The position numbers and the translations under genes are program-made. From positions 316,234-349,606 of the forward strand of contig NW_005434641.1 of the NCBI RefSeq assembly GCF_000315625.1: DNA of 33,373 nucleotides, given 5' to 3'. Source of the stretch: Guillardia theta CCMP2712 (lineage: Eukaryota > Cryptophyceae > Pyrenomonadales > Geminigeraceae). The notes beneath the pieces are model-generated. The model was not told the origin of the DNA, ran no database searches, and saw nothing but the letters and a program-made list of their open reading frames with translations. Below, piece after piece: positions 1 through 10,801 of this stretch (positions are counted from its first letter, which is position 1; the number at the start of each line of letters is the position of its first letter).

Positions 1-531
1 GAGGAGGGTGAGGATGGGAGGAATATCGACACGAAGGAGCAGGAGAGCAAAGTCGGAAACAAGGGAGGATCAGAAAATGCGACAAGACAAGTGTTGAAAG
101 GGAAGGAGGAAGGTCAGCAGAATGGAGAAGCAGAGGGAGCAGACGAGGAGGAGGAGGAGGAGGAGGAGGAGGAGGAGGAGGTTGTGGAAGTGGACATCAA
201 CACTCTGCTCTCCATCGAGTCGGAGGAGGGACTGCCGTAAGTCGAGGCCCAGCTGGTGATTAGCTGACTGATCAGCAGGCGGTGGATCCTCGGTGAGGAC
301 GTGCTGGGCTGCTTCTCCGAGCTCCTACGATCGCGCATGGCCGAGCTGGAAGAGGGAGAAGGTTGGGAGGAGCTGAAGGGAGAGAGGACGGAGGAGAGGA
401 AGGAGCTGGCGATGCAGCTGAGGGAGAACGAGCGGCTGCTGCTGCGAAGGGCGCAAGCATGGACAGAGAAAGCATTGGAGGAGCAGAGAGGGGAAGAGGA
501 GGAGGAGGAGGAGGAGGAGGAGGAGAAATGA
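1..531 (+). CDS. Acidic coiled-coil protein, 3' end (5' partial)
   Basis: Two exons are visible, 1-236 and 279-531, joined by a 42-nt GT-AG intron (237-278, gtaagt...cag) with a CTGAC branch-like motif. The frame is open from base 1 and runs across the junction to a TGA at 529-531. The visible part is about 162 residues. It has a hydrophilic stretch, a run of Glu near 150-180, then a likely alpha-helical segment rich in E, R, L and K (around the MAELEEGEGWEEL region), and ends in a second Glu run. No domain is recognised and no function is proposed. The 3' end faces the next gene tail to tail, 49 nt apart. Both Glu runs are GAG microsatellites, so their length is probably variable. The terminal Glu run could instead be cut by a further intron. 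Confidence 0.5.
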
Positions 532-580
532 AATACAGACATGTATACAACAACAAGAGGAGGAGGAGGAGGTGGGGGGG

Positions 581-2997
581 CTAGTGAGCCTGCTGGAGGA
601 GGTCGAGCTGCTCAAGTTTGCGGTCGAGGACGTTTTTCAGCTCCTCGAGGACCGCGTGCTGGCTGAGATTCTCAGCTCCGATGCCCCTTGAGACGTCGAA
701 CGGAAGGTCCGCAAAGAGAGAGATAAGCTGATGTACCTCCTCCCTCTCCCTACCTTGTGTCAAGTATCTCCTCCTCCTCCTCCTCCTCCTCCTCCATCAC
801 CGTCACCTCCTCCTCCTCCTCCTCCTCCTCCTCCTCCTCGCCCCCTCACTGCTTGTCCTCCCTCTTCTCCTTCATCTACCTCAACCTCCTCTCCGTCTTC
901 CTCCCATGAGCACAGCGAGCAGCTCGTCAACCCAGTAGTATCTCCTGCTCCCGCTCCTGCTCCCGCTTCCGCTCCCGCTCTTCCTGCCGTCTCACTGTGC
1001 GCTCGGCGCAGCACCAAGTCGATCGCGTCCACTCGTCGTGCGATCCCACTCAGGCAGGACGACAACCCCCCGTCGAAACCCAGCTCGACCCCAGGAGCCC
1101 CCTTGGGACGAGGAAGCCCCTGCACTCTCCTTACGATCTCCTCTAGGACCAGGACCGTCTCCTCCGCCGCGCTCAAAGTTCGCTCCTCCTCCTGCTCCCT
1201 CAACCACAGACGGACATGCGACAGCTCCGCCTCCTCCTCCCACCACAGACGCACGTGCGGCAGCCCTCTCGTGGTAGCGGAGAGGACGGAGCGGAGCATG
1301 AAGATTTCCTCCTCCTTTCCCCGCAGCTCTGTCGTGCTGTAGTCTACCAGCTTCGCCAGCCGCTCGAAGGAAGCAGCAAGTCTGTCTCGGTCCTCGCTGA
1401 GAAACCTCGCGTCCTCTCGCAGCTCTCCCGCCAACTCTCCCAGCGCCGACATCAGCTCGTTCATGTCCGACAGGCAGGAGGCAGCTGCTGAGCATGCACT
1501 CGTCCTCCTCCGTTCCTGCGATGCGCGTGAGCGGGGAGAGCGAGGAGGAGCACGGAAGCTCAAAGGGAGCGAGGAGGGGGGGGATAGAAGAAGAGGAAGA
1601 GAAGGAGGTGAGGACAAGATCGAAGAAAGGAAGGAAAAGGAGATAGAAGGAGAAGGGGGAGGATCAAGAAGAGGAAGGAGGAGGAGGACAGGGAGATAGA
1701 AGGAGGTGGAGAGGAAGGAGAAGGAGGAAGGAAAGAGGAGGAGGGAGGAGGAAGGAAGGAAAGAGGAGGAGGGAGGAGGAGGGAACCTCAAGCTGCAGGA
1801 CAAGAACCCGATAGGAGAGAGAGGAGAGCTCGTTGCGGAGGCTCTCAATCTGCAGCTCAACTTCAGCTGGTCAGCAGGTGGAGGAGGATAGAGGATTAGC
1901 ATCTGAGCAGGAAGACGATCAAGGTCGCTCTTCCTGCCCTGACTCGCTCCCCCGCCTCCTCCTCCTCGTTGCCTCTGCTAGCCGGACAGCAGCAGAGGCT
2001 GCGGTCTGATCGCTGAGCTGAGACAAGGTAGAGAGCACAAGATTCAAACAACCAGAGGAGAGGGGGATTAGATGCGCGAGAGAAGGAGGGAGAGGATGCG
2101 GATAAGGAAAAGAAGGGGAGGAGGAAGGGCAAAGGGGAACATGATTGAAAGGCGGAAAGAAATTGAACAGAGACGATTTAGAAGAGGAAGGGAGGAGGAA
2201 GAAGGGAGGAGAGAGAGGGAGGAGGGGAGAGGGAGGAGGGGAGAGGGAGGAGGGAGGAGGGAGGAGGGAGGAGGGAGGAGGGAGGAGGGGGAGATGGGAA
2301 GGAGGGAGGGAGGGGGGAGGTCGTACCTGGAGCAGGAGAAGTTTGCTCTGCTTCCGCTCTGCTTGCAACTCTTGAGTTCGAACTCTCTCAGACGAAATCG
2401 CAAGCGCCGCCTTGTCCTCCAGCATCTCCTTCCTTCTCTGCTCCCTCCTCTGCTCCTCCTGCTGCGCCCTCAACCCCCACAGCTCCTGCGGACCCCGTCA
2501 CGTCATGTCTCCCCCTCCCCCCTCGTCTTCTTCCATTCTCCTTCCCATCCCTCCGCGCCCTTCCATTCTCCCTCCCTCCGCTCCTCGATTGCTCCACCGA
2601 TTCTGCAGCGTCCAGTTTCTTCTGCGTGTCATCCAGGCGCTCCTGTTGAAACCTCAGGAGAGGAAGCGGAGGAAATCAGCAGCAGCAGCAGCAGAAGAAG
2701 AAGAAGAAGAAGATGAAGATGAAGATGAAGGAGGAGGAGGAGAAGGAGAATGAGAAGAGGGAGGGGGGGGGGAGGGAGGATGGGTGCAAGTTTAGACAGG
2801 TAGTGCGGAAGAAGAGGAAAGGGATGAAGGATGAATCAAGCAGCGAAAGAAGGAAAAGACCTGTAGCGAGTCTCGCTGCCTTGCAATCTTGCTGAGAGTT
2901 GACAACTTGCGCTCCTGTGAAAAGAGATGAAAAGAATCCAGAGAGTTGATCAATCGAAGTGATCATTGTCTCTAGCTCTACCATCACCATCATTACT

Positions 2998-3088
<91 letters not shown>

Positions 3089-3117
3089 GCATCATCATCT
3101 CCATCATCATCATCATT

Positions 3118-3165
<48 letters not shown>

Positions 3166-3925
3166 TCAATCGGTTCATCACCAAGGATCTGCACTGGGAT
3201 CGCAGCTGAGAGTTCTCCTCTTCCATCTTCTGCAGTGCTGCCCCCATGCTCCGCAGGCTTCGCTCGAGCGTTCGCTGCTCTCGTCCTTGCCGCGAGCTGT
3301 CTCTGCCTTGCTGATCGGGTCGATCCAGGAGAGGCGAATCCTGCCAGAGGAGGCGAGTCAACGAAGACAAGAGCGAAAGGAGGAAGCGAGGGAGGAGGAA
3401 GCGAGGGAAAGGAGGAGAGAAGGCGAGGAGAGAGACGGAGACGAGAGAGGGGAGGGGAGGGGCAGGAGAAGGGGAGGGAAAGGTTGAAGAGTGGTGGGAG
3501 GGAGGGAGGGGCTTACAAAGGTTTTTCTTCGCAGCTCCTGCTCCAGCTTGTGCTTCTCTCTCTCGAGCTCTTTCACCCTCCCAAGGAGCGACGACTCTAT
3601 GTCCGGGGAAGCAGCCCCGACCTATCGCAAGTCACTCGCTCCCTCGCTCCCTCGCTCCCTCGTTCTCTCTCTCTCGCTCTCTCCCTCCCTCCCTCCAGGG
3701 GTTCCCTGCTACCTGTCGTGCATGCTTGGAGGGGATCGCACTGAAGTCTTGGGATGAAGGAGGGTGTGTCATGCCTCCAAAGTCTTCATCCTGCAGCAAC
3801 CAAGAAAGAGAAGACAAGGCAAGGAATCAGTTGTGCTGTACCCACAACATCAGGTGTGGGAAGCAGAGTAGCAGAATCAGAGAGGAGATGGGAAGAGCAG
3901 CAGAGAGGAGGAGCAGAGAGGAGGA

Positions 3926-3983
<58 letters not shown>

Positions 3984-5958
3984 GAGTAGCTGGTGGGAAT
4001 TCGAAGATCAGGGTGGAGGAAACAAGAGCATATTGAGGTCTTCACATTCAATCCGTCAGCGCAGGAGATCGTTTGCTGCATTAGTCCCTTCCCCCAGTCC
4101 TCCTCCTCCTGCTCCACAGACAAGCCATGCTCCAATGAAGGATCTCGGCCGCTGGTCCACATTCTCACTAGCCTCATCCTCCGTGATCGCTCGAGAACAA
4201 ACGACTTGCTCCTCCTCACACACCCCGACAGCGCGCCGAGCGTGTCCTGCATCACGCTGGCGTCCTGGCAGGCGAGGGTGAGTTCCATGTTCCAGCAGTC
4301 GCTCCACGCCTGCAGCCACCGCAAGGAGCAGCCGTCTACTCCCTCCTCTCTGCTCGCACGTCAGCACACCCGAAGCCTCTCTGCTGTGTTCACCTGAGTC
4401 CGCGCAGGATGCTGCCAGCCTCCCTCTCGGAACAGGAGGAGCTGGGCTCCTCGGACGCGAGGAGGAGAGAGACTTTCAGCTGGAGCGGCTCAAGGAAGGA
4501 GCTGGAGGAGACCGGGTTCCTCGCAGCAGAGGACTCGTCGGGGGACGCTGCCCGTACCCTCCTCTCATGCAGCGCCTTCTCCAACGTCTCGTTGGCCCTC
4601 CTGAGGCCTTCAGCCTGCCGTTCCATCTCCTCCCGATCCCTCGCGTGCGATCCTCGTAGCTCGTCCACCTCCTGCTGGTGCTGCAGCAACAGCTCCTCCA
4701 CGTGCTTCTTTTGCGAGCTCTTCATACTCTCCCACAGGCCCCGGAGGTCCTTCACCTCGTGCAGCAACTCCTTCGCCTCCTCCTCAGCTCTCCTCCTCTC
4801 CCGTTGCGACTCCTCCAGCTGCTGCTCGACTGCCGACAACTTCTTCGTCAGATCAGCTGCGACATCCGAGTGAGACTTGAGCAGGTTCTCTTCCTTCAAC
4901 CTCCCTTTCTTCACAGCGGCCTCGAGCTCCTCAACCCTCCCCCTCTGTTCCTGTAGCTGCTCTTCCTGCTGCTGCTTCGCGCGTTTGAGCGACTCGTTCT
5001 CCATCCTCTGCTTGCTGATCGTCTGCAGACTCTCCTGATACTCCTCTTGCAGATTCCGAACAACATGCCGCAGGTTTGTAGTGACTTCTTGCTCTTTCAG
5101 CAGCTGGTTGACTACCTCACTGCTGGCGCTCACCGAGTCCCTCAGCAAGGCCTCGGTTGACCTCAGGCGCTGCTCCAGGTCCTTAAGGTCTGCCGACAGC
5201 GAAGCTCTTGACTCCTCCACTTCCCTCACCAACTCCGACAGCTCCTTCATCTTCTCCACCACTTGCCCGTCCACGAGCCCTTGGCACAGCTCCTTCGCCT
5301 TGGCTTTCATGTCCTCGCTCTCGCTCCTCTCCCTCGTCATCGACGCCAACAGCTTCCTCGTTCCCCTCTGAGTGACGTCCAGCACATCAGCTACCCCGTT
5401 CAGCGAAGTCTCGATCTCCGAGAGCATCCTGTCCTGGTCACCCTCCCGCTCCTCCTTCACCCTGTGTTCCTCCTTGAACTTCACGATATCATCCTTCAGC
5501 CACCCAACCTCGTTCCTCAGCTTCTGGAACGCTGCCTCCCTCTGACTCTTCTTGTCGAAAGCATCCTGCAGCCATCCTTGAAAAACTTCGCCGTAGCCGC
5601 CCGTCACGTTCTCTGCCATGAAAGCAGCCAGCTTCGAGGAGACCTCCGAGGAGATCGGAACCTCGCAGCAGTTGGCGATGTAGATGAGCAGAGCGATCTC
5701 ATCGTTCTTGGCTCTCAGCTGCTGGTCTACATCCCATTGCTGGCTCGGAGTGTGAAACCTTGTGTTCACCACTCGCTCGGTAGCTCTTCTGAAGTCGGAG
5801 TAACTCTCATACGCTGAGCTCCTATCCTGCGCGTCCATGGACCTCAGCATGGACGAGAACATGGAGTGCGCATCAACGCTCTGCGACGGCTCATCTGGAG
5901 TTCCTTCCCCAGCCGCAGAACCTGCAGCACTTTGCGGGGAGGAGAGAATTCGTGGCAT
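581..5958 (-). CDS. Large coiled-coil protein, about 1,114 aa, 11 exons
   Basis: Exons on the minus strand are 5958-4394, 4349-4046, 3790-3713, 3621-3517, 3340-3182, 2914-2861, 2642-2598, 2485-2327, 1849-1787, 1515-850 and 727-581 (TAG). Lengths and phases agree at every junction. The first intron is phase 2; the other nine are phase 0 and nearly all end in cag. Exon 1 encodes 521 residues: a Ser-rich start, a globular-looking segment (about 75-130, LLIYIANCCEV), then long heptad-rich coiled coil (KEEHRVKEE, QQQEEQLQEQ, EEMERQAEGL) to beyond residue 470. Later exons add short coiled-coil blocks. The start is the first ATG in the open frame (MPRILSSPQ). A small extra exon near 2017 is possible but was not placed. 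I do not recognise a family. Divergence from KNL1 across a MYB-site cluster makes a cell-division role conceivable, but this is only a hypothesis. Confidence 0.7.
768..840. repeat. (CCT)n microsatellite
   Basis: An imperfect CCT/AGG triplet tract interrupted near 798-807. It lies inside the last intron (728-849) of the minus-strand coiled-coil gene, where the sense strand is purine-rich GGA. Confidence 0.85.
2996..3167. repeat. (TCA)n microsatellite
   Basis: About 170 bases of nearly pure ATC/GAT triplets with a few interruptions near 3087-3120. It fills most of the intron 2915-3181 of the minus-strand coiled-coil gene. Open frames of poly-Ile, poly-Ser or poly-Met across it are artefacts of the repeat. 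Confidence 0.9.
3926..3983. repeat. (GGAGCA)n hexanucleotide repeat
   Basis: Roughly nine tandem GGAGCA units, inside intron 3791-4045 of the minus-strand coiled-coil gene. Read in sense it is CTCCTG-rich and lies upstream of the 3' splice site. Confidence 0.9.
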
Positions 5959-6168
5959 CACGACGGAGGATGCAGAGAAATGCAAACAGAACTGCGAAGG
6001 GAGCGGCTCATCGTGCCCTCATGAGTGGATCTGCATACAAGGACAAAGTCAGACGGTCTCTTCTCCCCTCCCTCACATCACCTTCAGCCCTCCCCCCCCT
6101 TCCCTCCTCGCCCCCCTCTCCCCCTCCCACACACCTTGCTCCATTCCCGTCCATTCCCCGCCACTCGC

Positions 6169-6255
6169 CCGTTAAAGTGCAATATCGGAGTGTAACGGTC
6201 TGTAACGCTGTAACGTGTAATAACGGCGGGGTCCATAACCGTCCAGACACCGTTG
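6169..6255. promoter_or_regulatory. Cluster of TAACGG/MYB-type sites in a bidirectional promoter
   Basis: Seven matches to a MYB-like core fall within 87 bases: CCGTTA 6169-6174, TAACGG 6193-6198, TAACG 6203-6207, TAACG 6211-6215, TAACGG 6221-6226, TAACCG 6236-6241 and CCGTTG 6250-6255. The four central ones are spaced 8-10 bases apart. AACGG is the core of the plant M-phase-specific activator element bound by three-repeat MYB proteins. The cluster lies 211 bases upstream of the minus-strand coiled-coil ATG and about 440 upstream of the KNL1 ATG. Regulation of either gene is inferred. The rest of 5959-6697 shows no gene. Confidence 0.5.
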
Positions 6256-6697
6256 AAATTTAAAAATTTGAAGGAGGGGGAGGGCAGAGGGAGCAGGGAA
6301 CATGGAGGCAAAGTGGAAGAGGGAGGAGGCGAGGGCGGCGTGAGGGCTGGTTGATGGTAGAACAGTGATGAAACAATGGACAGGGAAACTGAAGTGATGT
6401 GATGTGGAAGAGGAGGGTGGGAAAGAAAAGATTTGCGTGAGGGAGAGCAAGCAGTTTGTGTAAGTTTAAGGCAAGGAGGTTGTGAGAACGGAGCAGTTGA
6501 TATCCGAAGTGATCTGATGAGCGACAAACTACAGGAAGCAACCAGATCTACCGAGATTGCTCAGGAACAGAGGGCATGACAGTCATTCAATCTAGCATAC
6601 GAGCAGAATATTTTGTTGGGAGAGCTTCCACTCTTCCACTGCTCTAAGCCAATGTTTGTTATCTGACTGATCATCACCATCAGGCGAACCAATCATC

Positions 6698-9553
6698 ATG
6701 CCAGGAACGCCGCGCAGGCCGCGTTCTTCCCCAGGAAGGACGCGAAGGTCTATATCGAACAAGGAAAACGAACCGCTGCCACCTCCCGAGTCGCCAGGGG
6801 TCATGGTCACCAAAGAGAAGGTCCATGACATCAAGTTGACGGCAAGTGAGACTGACTGACCCGCAGAGGGCATCCCGCGTCACCAGCAGATTCTCCGTGC
6901 TCAAGGTGCTGGGGACCACTGAGTCGGAGATATCTCCATGCCAGGACAAGGCCAACGACATCGCCAAGAAGAGAAGAACTTCTCGTGTGAGCTTCGGAAA
7001 CATCCAAACAACCATCTTCCAGAAGGACTCTGAGTTCGGCAACAACTCTCCTTCCCCTGGCTCCTCCGGGAAAGCATCACAGCCTACTAACCTCTCCACT
7101 CTCCCTGACGACACCGTCTTCGGCTCACCTGCCGTGTCGGTTGCTGGCAGCGAAGCCATGGAGATCACTGGCACAGTGCTGCAGCCGCTCCCTTCCCTGC
7201 CCAACATGTCGGATCAGGACGATGGCAGCTTTGCTTCCTTTGGGGATGGCACGCAAGAGCAACCTCAGTTCGGTCAGCCGGTCTCCCTGTCGGACTTGGT
7301 TGAGGAGGATGAACGTTGCTGGGAGAATCAAAGCAGGCAGAAGAAGCCATCAGGCCAGCTCGAGTTCATGAAGGACAGGCCTGCAGCTGAGGACAAGAAC
7401 GCTGACCTGACCGACCATGACCTGACTGCAGACATTCCTGACCCTGGTAACCGGACCCGAGCTCTTGCGGATCACACCGGCGCGTTCATGAGCGGAAACA
7501 CTGGTGTCTTCCGTGATCAGACGTGCATGGGTATGGAGATCACAGCAGCTTACGGAGGCATCGTCTCTCAACGCCCCGAGGTAGCCTCCCACTCAACCTC
7601 CTCTACCTGCTCTCTCCTGCACCCGCTCGGACTGACGTTTCTTCAGCCCTCCATGAACAACGACGTCACCTGCACTGAAGGCATGGAGTTCACTAACGCA
7701 TACGGCGGGATCGTCGCTGCCAACGCCATGCAGGACAAGCCAGTGGAGAGCCGCCAGTCTGCCATCAGCGAGGAGATCAGCGGGACCCTCTCGAAGCTGC
7801 GCGAGGCTGAGATGGCAGATCATGATGATGGAGAGGAGGAAGAGCCGCATGATGCCGTGGCGATGGAGATGACGGGGACCTTCGGGAAGATCCTGAGCGC
7901 CATCAGCACTAACCCAGCAGACGAGGAGGAGGAGGCGACTGACTCTCAAGGAGCGGAGGTGTGGGGCAACAAGACCTTCACAGACGGGGAGGTGACGATG
8001 TTCACTCCTCTCTCCCGCATCAAATCCCTCGGCACTCGTCGGGCGTCTCGCTCCAGCATGGCCCCAGAAGCCCGCGAGCTCGTGTCTCAGTACGGGAAGA
8101 TGGAACAAGACAACGTGGCTGGTAAGGCACCCTTGACGGTGCTGGCTCGTGCTCGGTTGACGTGGGTCCTGCAGGTGATGTAGCAGAGAACGGCAGGAGG
8201 ATGAGCGTGAGACCCAAGGACAGCGGTATCACGCTCGACTCGTTCCTCGACGAGATCGGGATCCGCTTCCTCACCAATGCCAAGGCCTCGAAGCGCAAGT
8301 CGTCAGTCTGCCCGCCCCTCCGGCTGGTGCCAGGAGAGATGACGGAGGTTGACAAGCTCAACGAGGTGCTGGTGAGCGAGACGGAGCTGGGGCAGCTCCG
8401 GAACAACAGCTCGAGGCTTCGATCTATGTACGAGAAGCTCAAGGAGGACATGGTGGAGCTGGAGGAGGCGATCAACCGACACAACCCTGAATGCTTCGCG
8501 CTGCCGTTCGGGGAGGATCAAGAGGTGACGATGAACTTTCAAAAGCAAATGAAGCTGCTCAAGAAGTTCTGCCGCGCCAAGGCTGAGAGCCGCTGGATGG
8601 AGTGGCGGGAGAGTGCGCAGCAGCAAGTCGAGGACGCCTTGCAGCGGGTGAAGGATGCGGTGCTGGAGGACGGAGCCATGATCGATCAGAAGATGGTCGA
8701 GCTCGCCGAGGAGCGAGTCCGCGTGCTGCAGGAGAAATCTTCCATCGCCACAGAGGGTCTTCGAGCTCAGCTGACGAGCATGGCGGAGGCTGAGGCTGAG
8801 CAGAGCTTCGTGGTCGGTGCCTTCCGTAAGCAGGTTGAGGACCTCGAGAGCCAGCGGCAGCAGCTGGAGGAAACCATCGAGAGCATCAAGGAGGAGGCGG
8901 CCAAGGTCAGCGTGAACCCCAACGACTCCATGCTGGTCGAGCTCGAGGGCATCGGGGAGGAGGACGTGGCCAGGCTGAGCCTCGAGCATGCTGCCACCCA
9001 GGGCCTCGTTCCATGGCGCCTCCTCCGCACGAGCACGGGGGGGCTCACCCTGCAGCTGGAGGGCGGCTGGACTCTCAACGTTCAGCTGGGCAAGTCGGGG
9101 GTGGTCAGCTCCGTGCAGCTCGACCGCCAGGAGCCGCCGACTGAGTTCGAGCGAGCGTTGATGGAGCAGGCGGACCTGCACGGCCTGCTGAGGAGCTGCA
9201 GGAAGGCGAGCGAGCTGGGGGATGTGCTGCAGGAGTTGTCCTTCCGCATCGGACGGGTCGTGACGCTCAGCCAGGAGCTCGACAAGCTCTCGCGCATGTG
9301 CTTCGTGCAGAGGAGGGTGGACGGCGATGGGGCTCCGGAGCTCTTCACCACCGTCGCTAACCCCGAGCTGGGCTACAAGCTGGGCCTTACGTGGAAGATG
9401 TCGTGGCACTACCCTGCTGGGAGGATGCCGCTCTCCATGGAAGTCCTGTCGGGTAGCGCCGATGAAGAGCAGATCCTGGATGTCACGAGCAGGCACAGCT
9501 GCGGCCCCCTCCGCCTGACGAGGATCCTGCGAGAACTATCAGGGAGCGGCTGA
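6698..9553 (+). CDS. KNL1: KNL1/Spc105/Spc7-type kinetochore scaffold, 918 aa
   Basis: Exons 6698-6820, 6867-8121 and 8175-9553 (TGA), with introns of 46 nt (phase 0) and 53 nt (phase 1). Near the N-terminus (residues 81-84) is RVSF, the PP1 docking motif that KNL1 proteins carry in a basic context (RRTSRVSFGN). Four MELT-like motifs follow: MEIT at about 139, MEIT at 264, MEFT at 314 and MEMT at 374. In this family MELT motifs are phosphorylated by Mps1 and recruit Bub3-Bub1. The middle two share a longer unit ending in AYGGI. The C-terminal half has a coiled coil (about 514-708) followed by a globular region (about 709-918) in the position of the Spc7 coiled coil and tandem RWD domains that contact Mis12. 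An alternative 25-nt GC-AG first intron also keeps frame but is less likely. The family call rests on architecture and motifs. Confidence 0.83.
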
Positions 9554-9656
9554 GATGACGCGAAGAGCTCCTGGACTGACTTGTGTTTTTAACTGCGTTC
9601 AATGAATCATCGCTAATGAACTATTTACATGCCCAACGAGAGTGGTTGCTTCTGTC

Positions 9657-10801
9657 TCAAAGAATAGAACAAAATCGCTTCTTCTTGCCTCCCGTTCGTT
9701 GTTTGATGTCGTGGATTTGAATCACATCCTTTTTGTCTGCTTTCCTCTGTCTCTCTTTCTCCTTGACACTCTCATTCACTTTCTCAACCGTCTCCGTCTT
9801 CTTGCTGTCAGTGTTTGCTTTCACGGGTTTGGAACTCGCACTTGCACTCGTGCTCGTATTTGCCTTGTTGGTAGACATCTCCTCAATACTGGCAAGGCCG
9901 CTTTCACCGCCGTTCTGCTCATTCTTCACATACTGTTCACCAAGGTATTCGAAGACCTGCCGAAATGTCAAATACGACATCACGTGTCATTGTCTTTGTG
10001 ACGTTGACAATTTCTCACTTTGTCAACATTCAAGTTTTCACTGACGCATGTTCTGTACAACTTGAGCTTGAGCTTCTTCGACAGGTTCTCGACTTCCTCC
10101 GGGCTAACCTGTACCACAGGTTATCTCCGTCGGTCTTACAGAGGCAGCACGTACAACTGATTGATCGATCAAGTCCACTTTGTTCTATCGAAAACCGTCA
10201 AAGCTGTGAGATTCAGCAGGGAGGAGCACCTGGACCAACACCATTGGGATCTGGCCGACCTCTGCTTCAACCTGCAGTGACCGCATGGGTGATCGCATGG
10301 TTCCTGAGAGAAGCCGCACCTTTGACTTCCATTTCTCCACAGCCTCAAAGCTGTCTCTATCCACCGTCGAGAAAGCCACCACGCACCCGTTGGCGTTGCG
10401 GTAATACCTGGGGGGAACAATCAACTGAAACATTCCCGTCAAGAGCCTGTAGAGCTTACGATCGAGTGATGGCGTCGAACTCTTCTTGTCCTGCTGTATC
10501 CCACACCATGAATGTAATGTTCTGCGCTACACTGTCGATGTATTTCTCTTTCTCGAGGAAGTCAACTCCAATCGTCTTCTTGTAAGTATCCGTGTATTCT
10601 CCTTTGCAGAACCTGCCCGGAGTCGAACTTCACTAACAAGGTCATAAACAAAGTCAATTTCAACCTTCTGATCATGCTGGACTTTCCCACTCCACCATTT
10701 CCCACCACAATTATCTTGATAGTGGCTGAAGGACAAGCTTCAGTATGATCAACGTCTTGTCAAAGACGAAGCTGACTTTCAAAATCTTCAACAATCGCCA
10801 T
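9657..10801 (-). CDS. RAB23: Rab23-like small GTPase, 262 aa, 8 exons
   Basis: Exons on the minus strand are 10801-10777, 10725-10665, 10612-10460, 10407-10320, 10271-10230, 10184-10155, 10108-10019 and 9956-9657. All seven introns are 45-62 nt and all phases agree. Visible motifs are the P-loop GNGGVGKSS (residues 17-25), the switch I Thr in YKKTIGVDF, WDTAGQEEF (66-74), and NKVD (124-127). The stretch YYRNANGCVVAFSTVDRDSF is typical of Rab23. The tail is about 60 residues longer than the GTPase fold, low in complexity, then basic (GGKKKR) and ends in CSIL, a CAAX-type prenylation signal. Rab23 acts in ciliary and endomembrane traffic in animals, so a flagellar role here is an inference. It is convergent with KNL1, with 103 nt between the stop codons. 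Confidence 0.92.

Noticed and set aside
760-1902. The whole 380-residue minus-strand frame at 760-1902 as one exon
   Set aside because: Its N-terminal Ser/Pro half is pyrimidine-tract intron; only 850-1515 reads as coiled coil with good splice sites.
1919-2017. An additional exon of the coiled-coil gene after ctcag at 2018
   Set aside because: The frame is open for about 30 codons, but no donor gives a phase compatible with the next exon.
2959-3744. Long frames of poly-Ile, poly-Ser or poly-Met around 2959-3194
   Set aside because: They are translations of a (TCA)n microsatellite that lies in an intron of the minus-strand coiled-coil gene.
6842-6866. A 25-nt GC-AG intron in KNL1
   Set aside because: It is in frame, but the 46-nt GT-AG alternative 6821-6866 is also in frame and matches the usual short-intron size.
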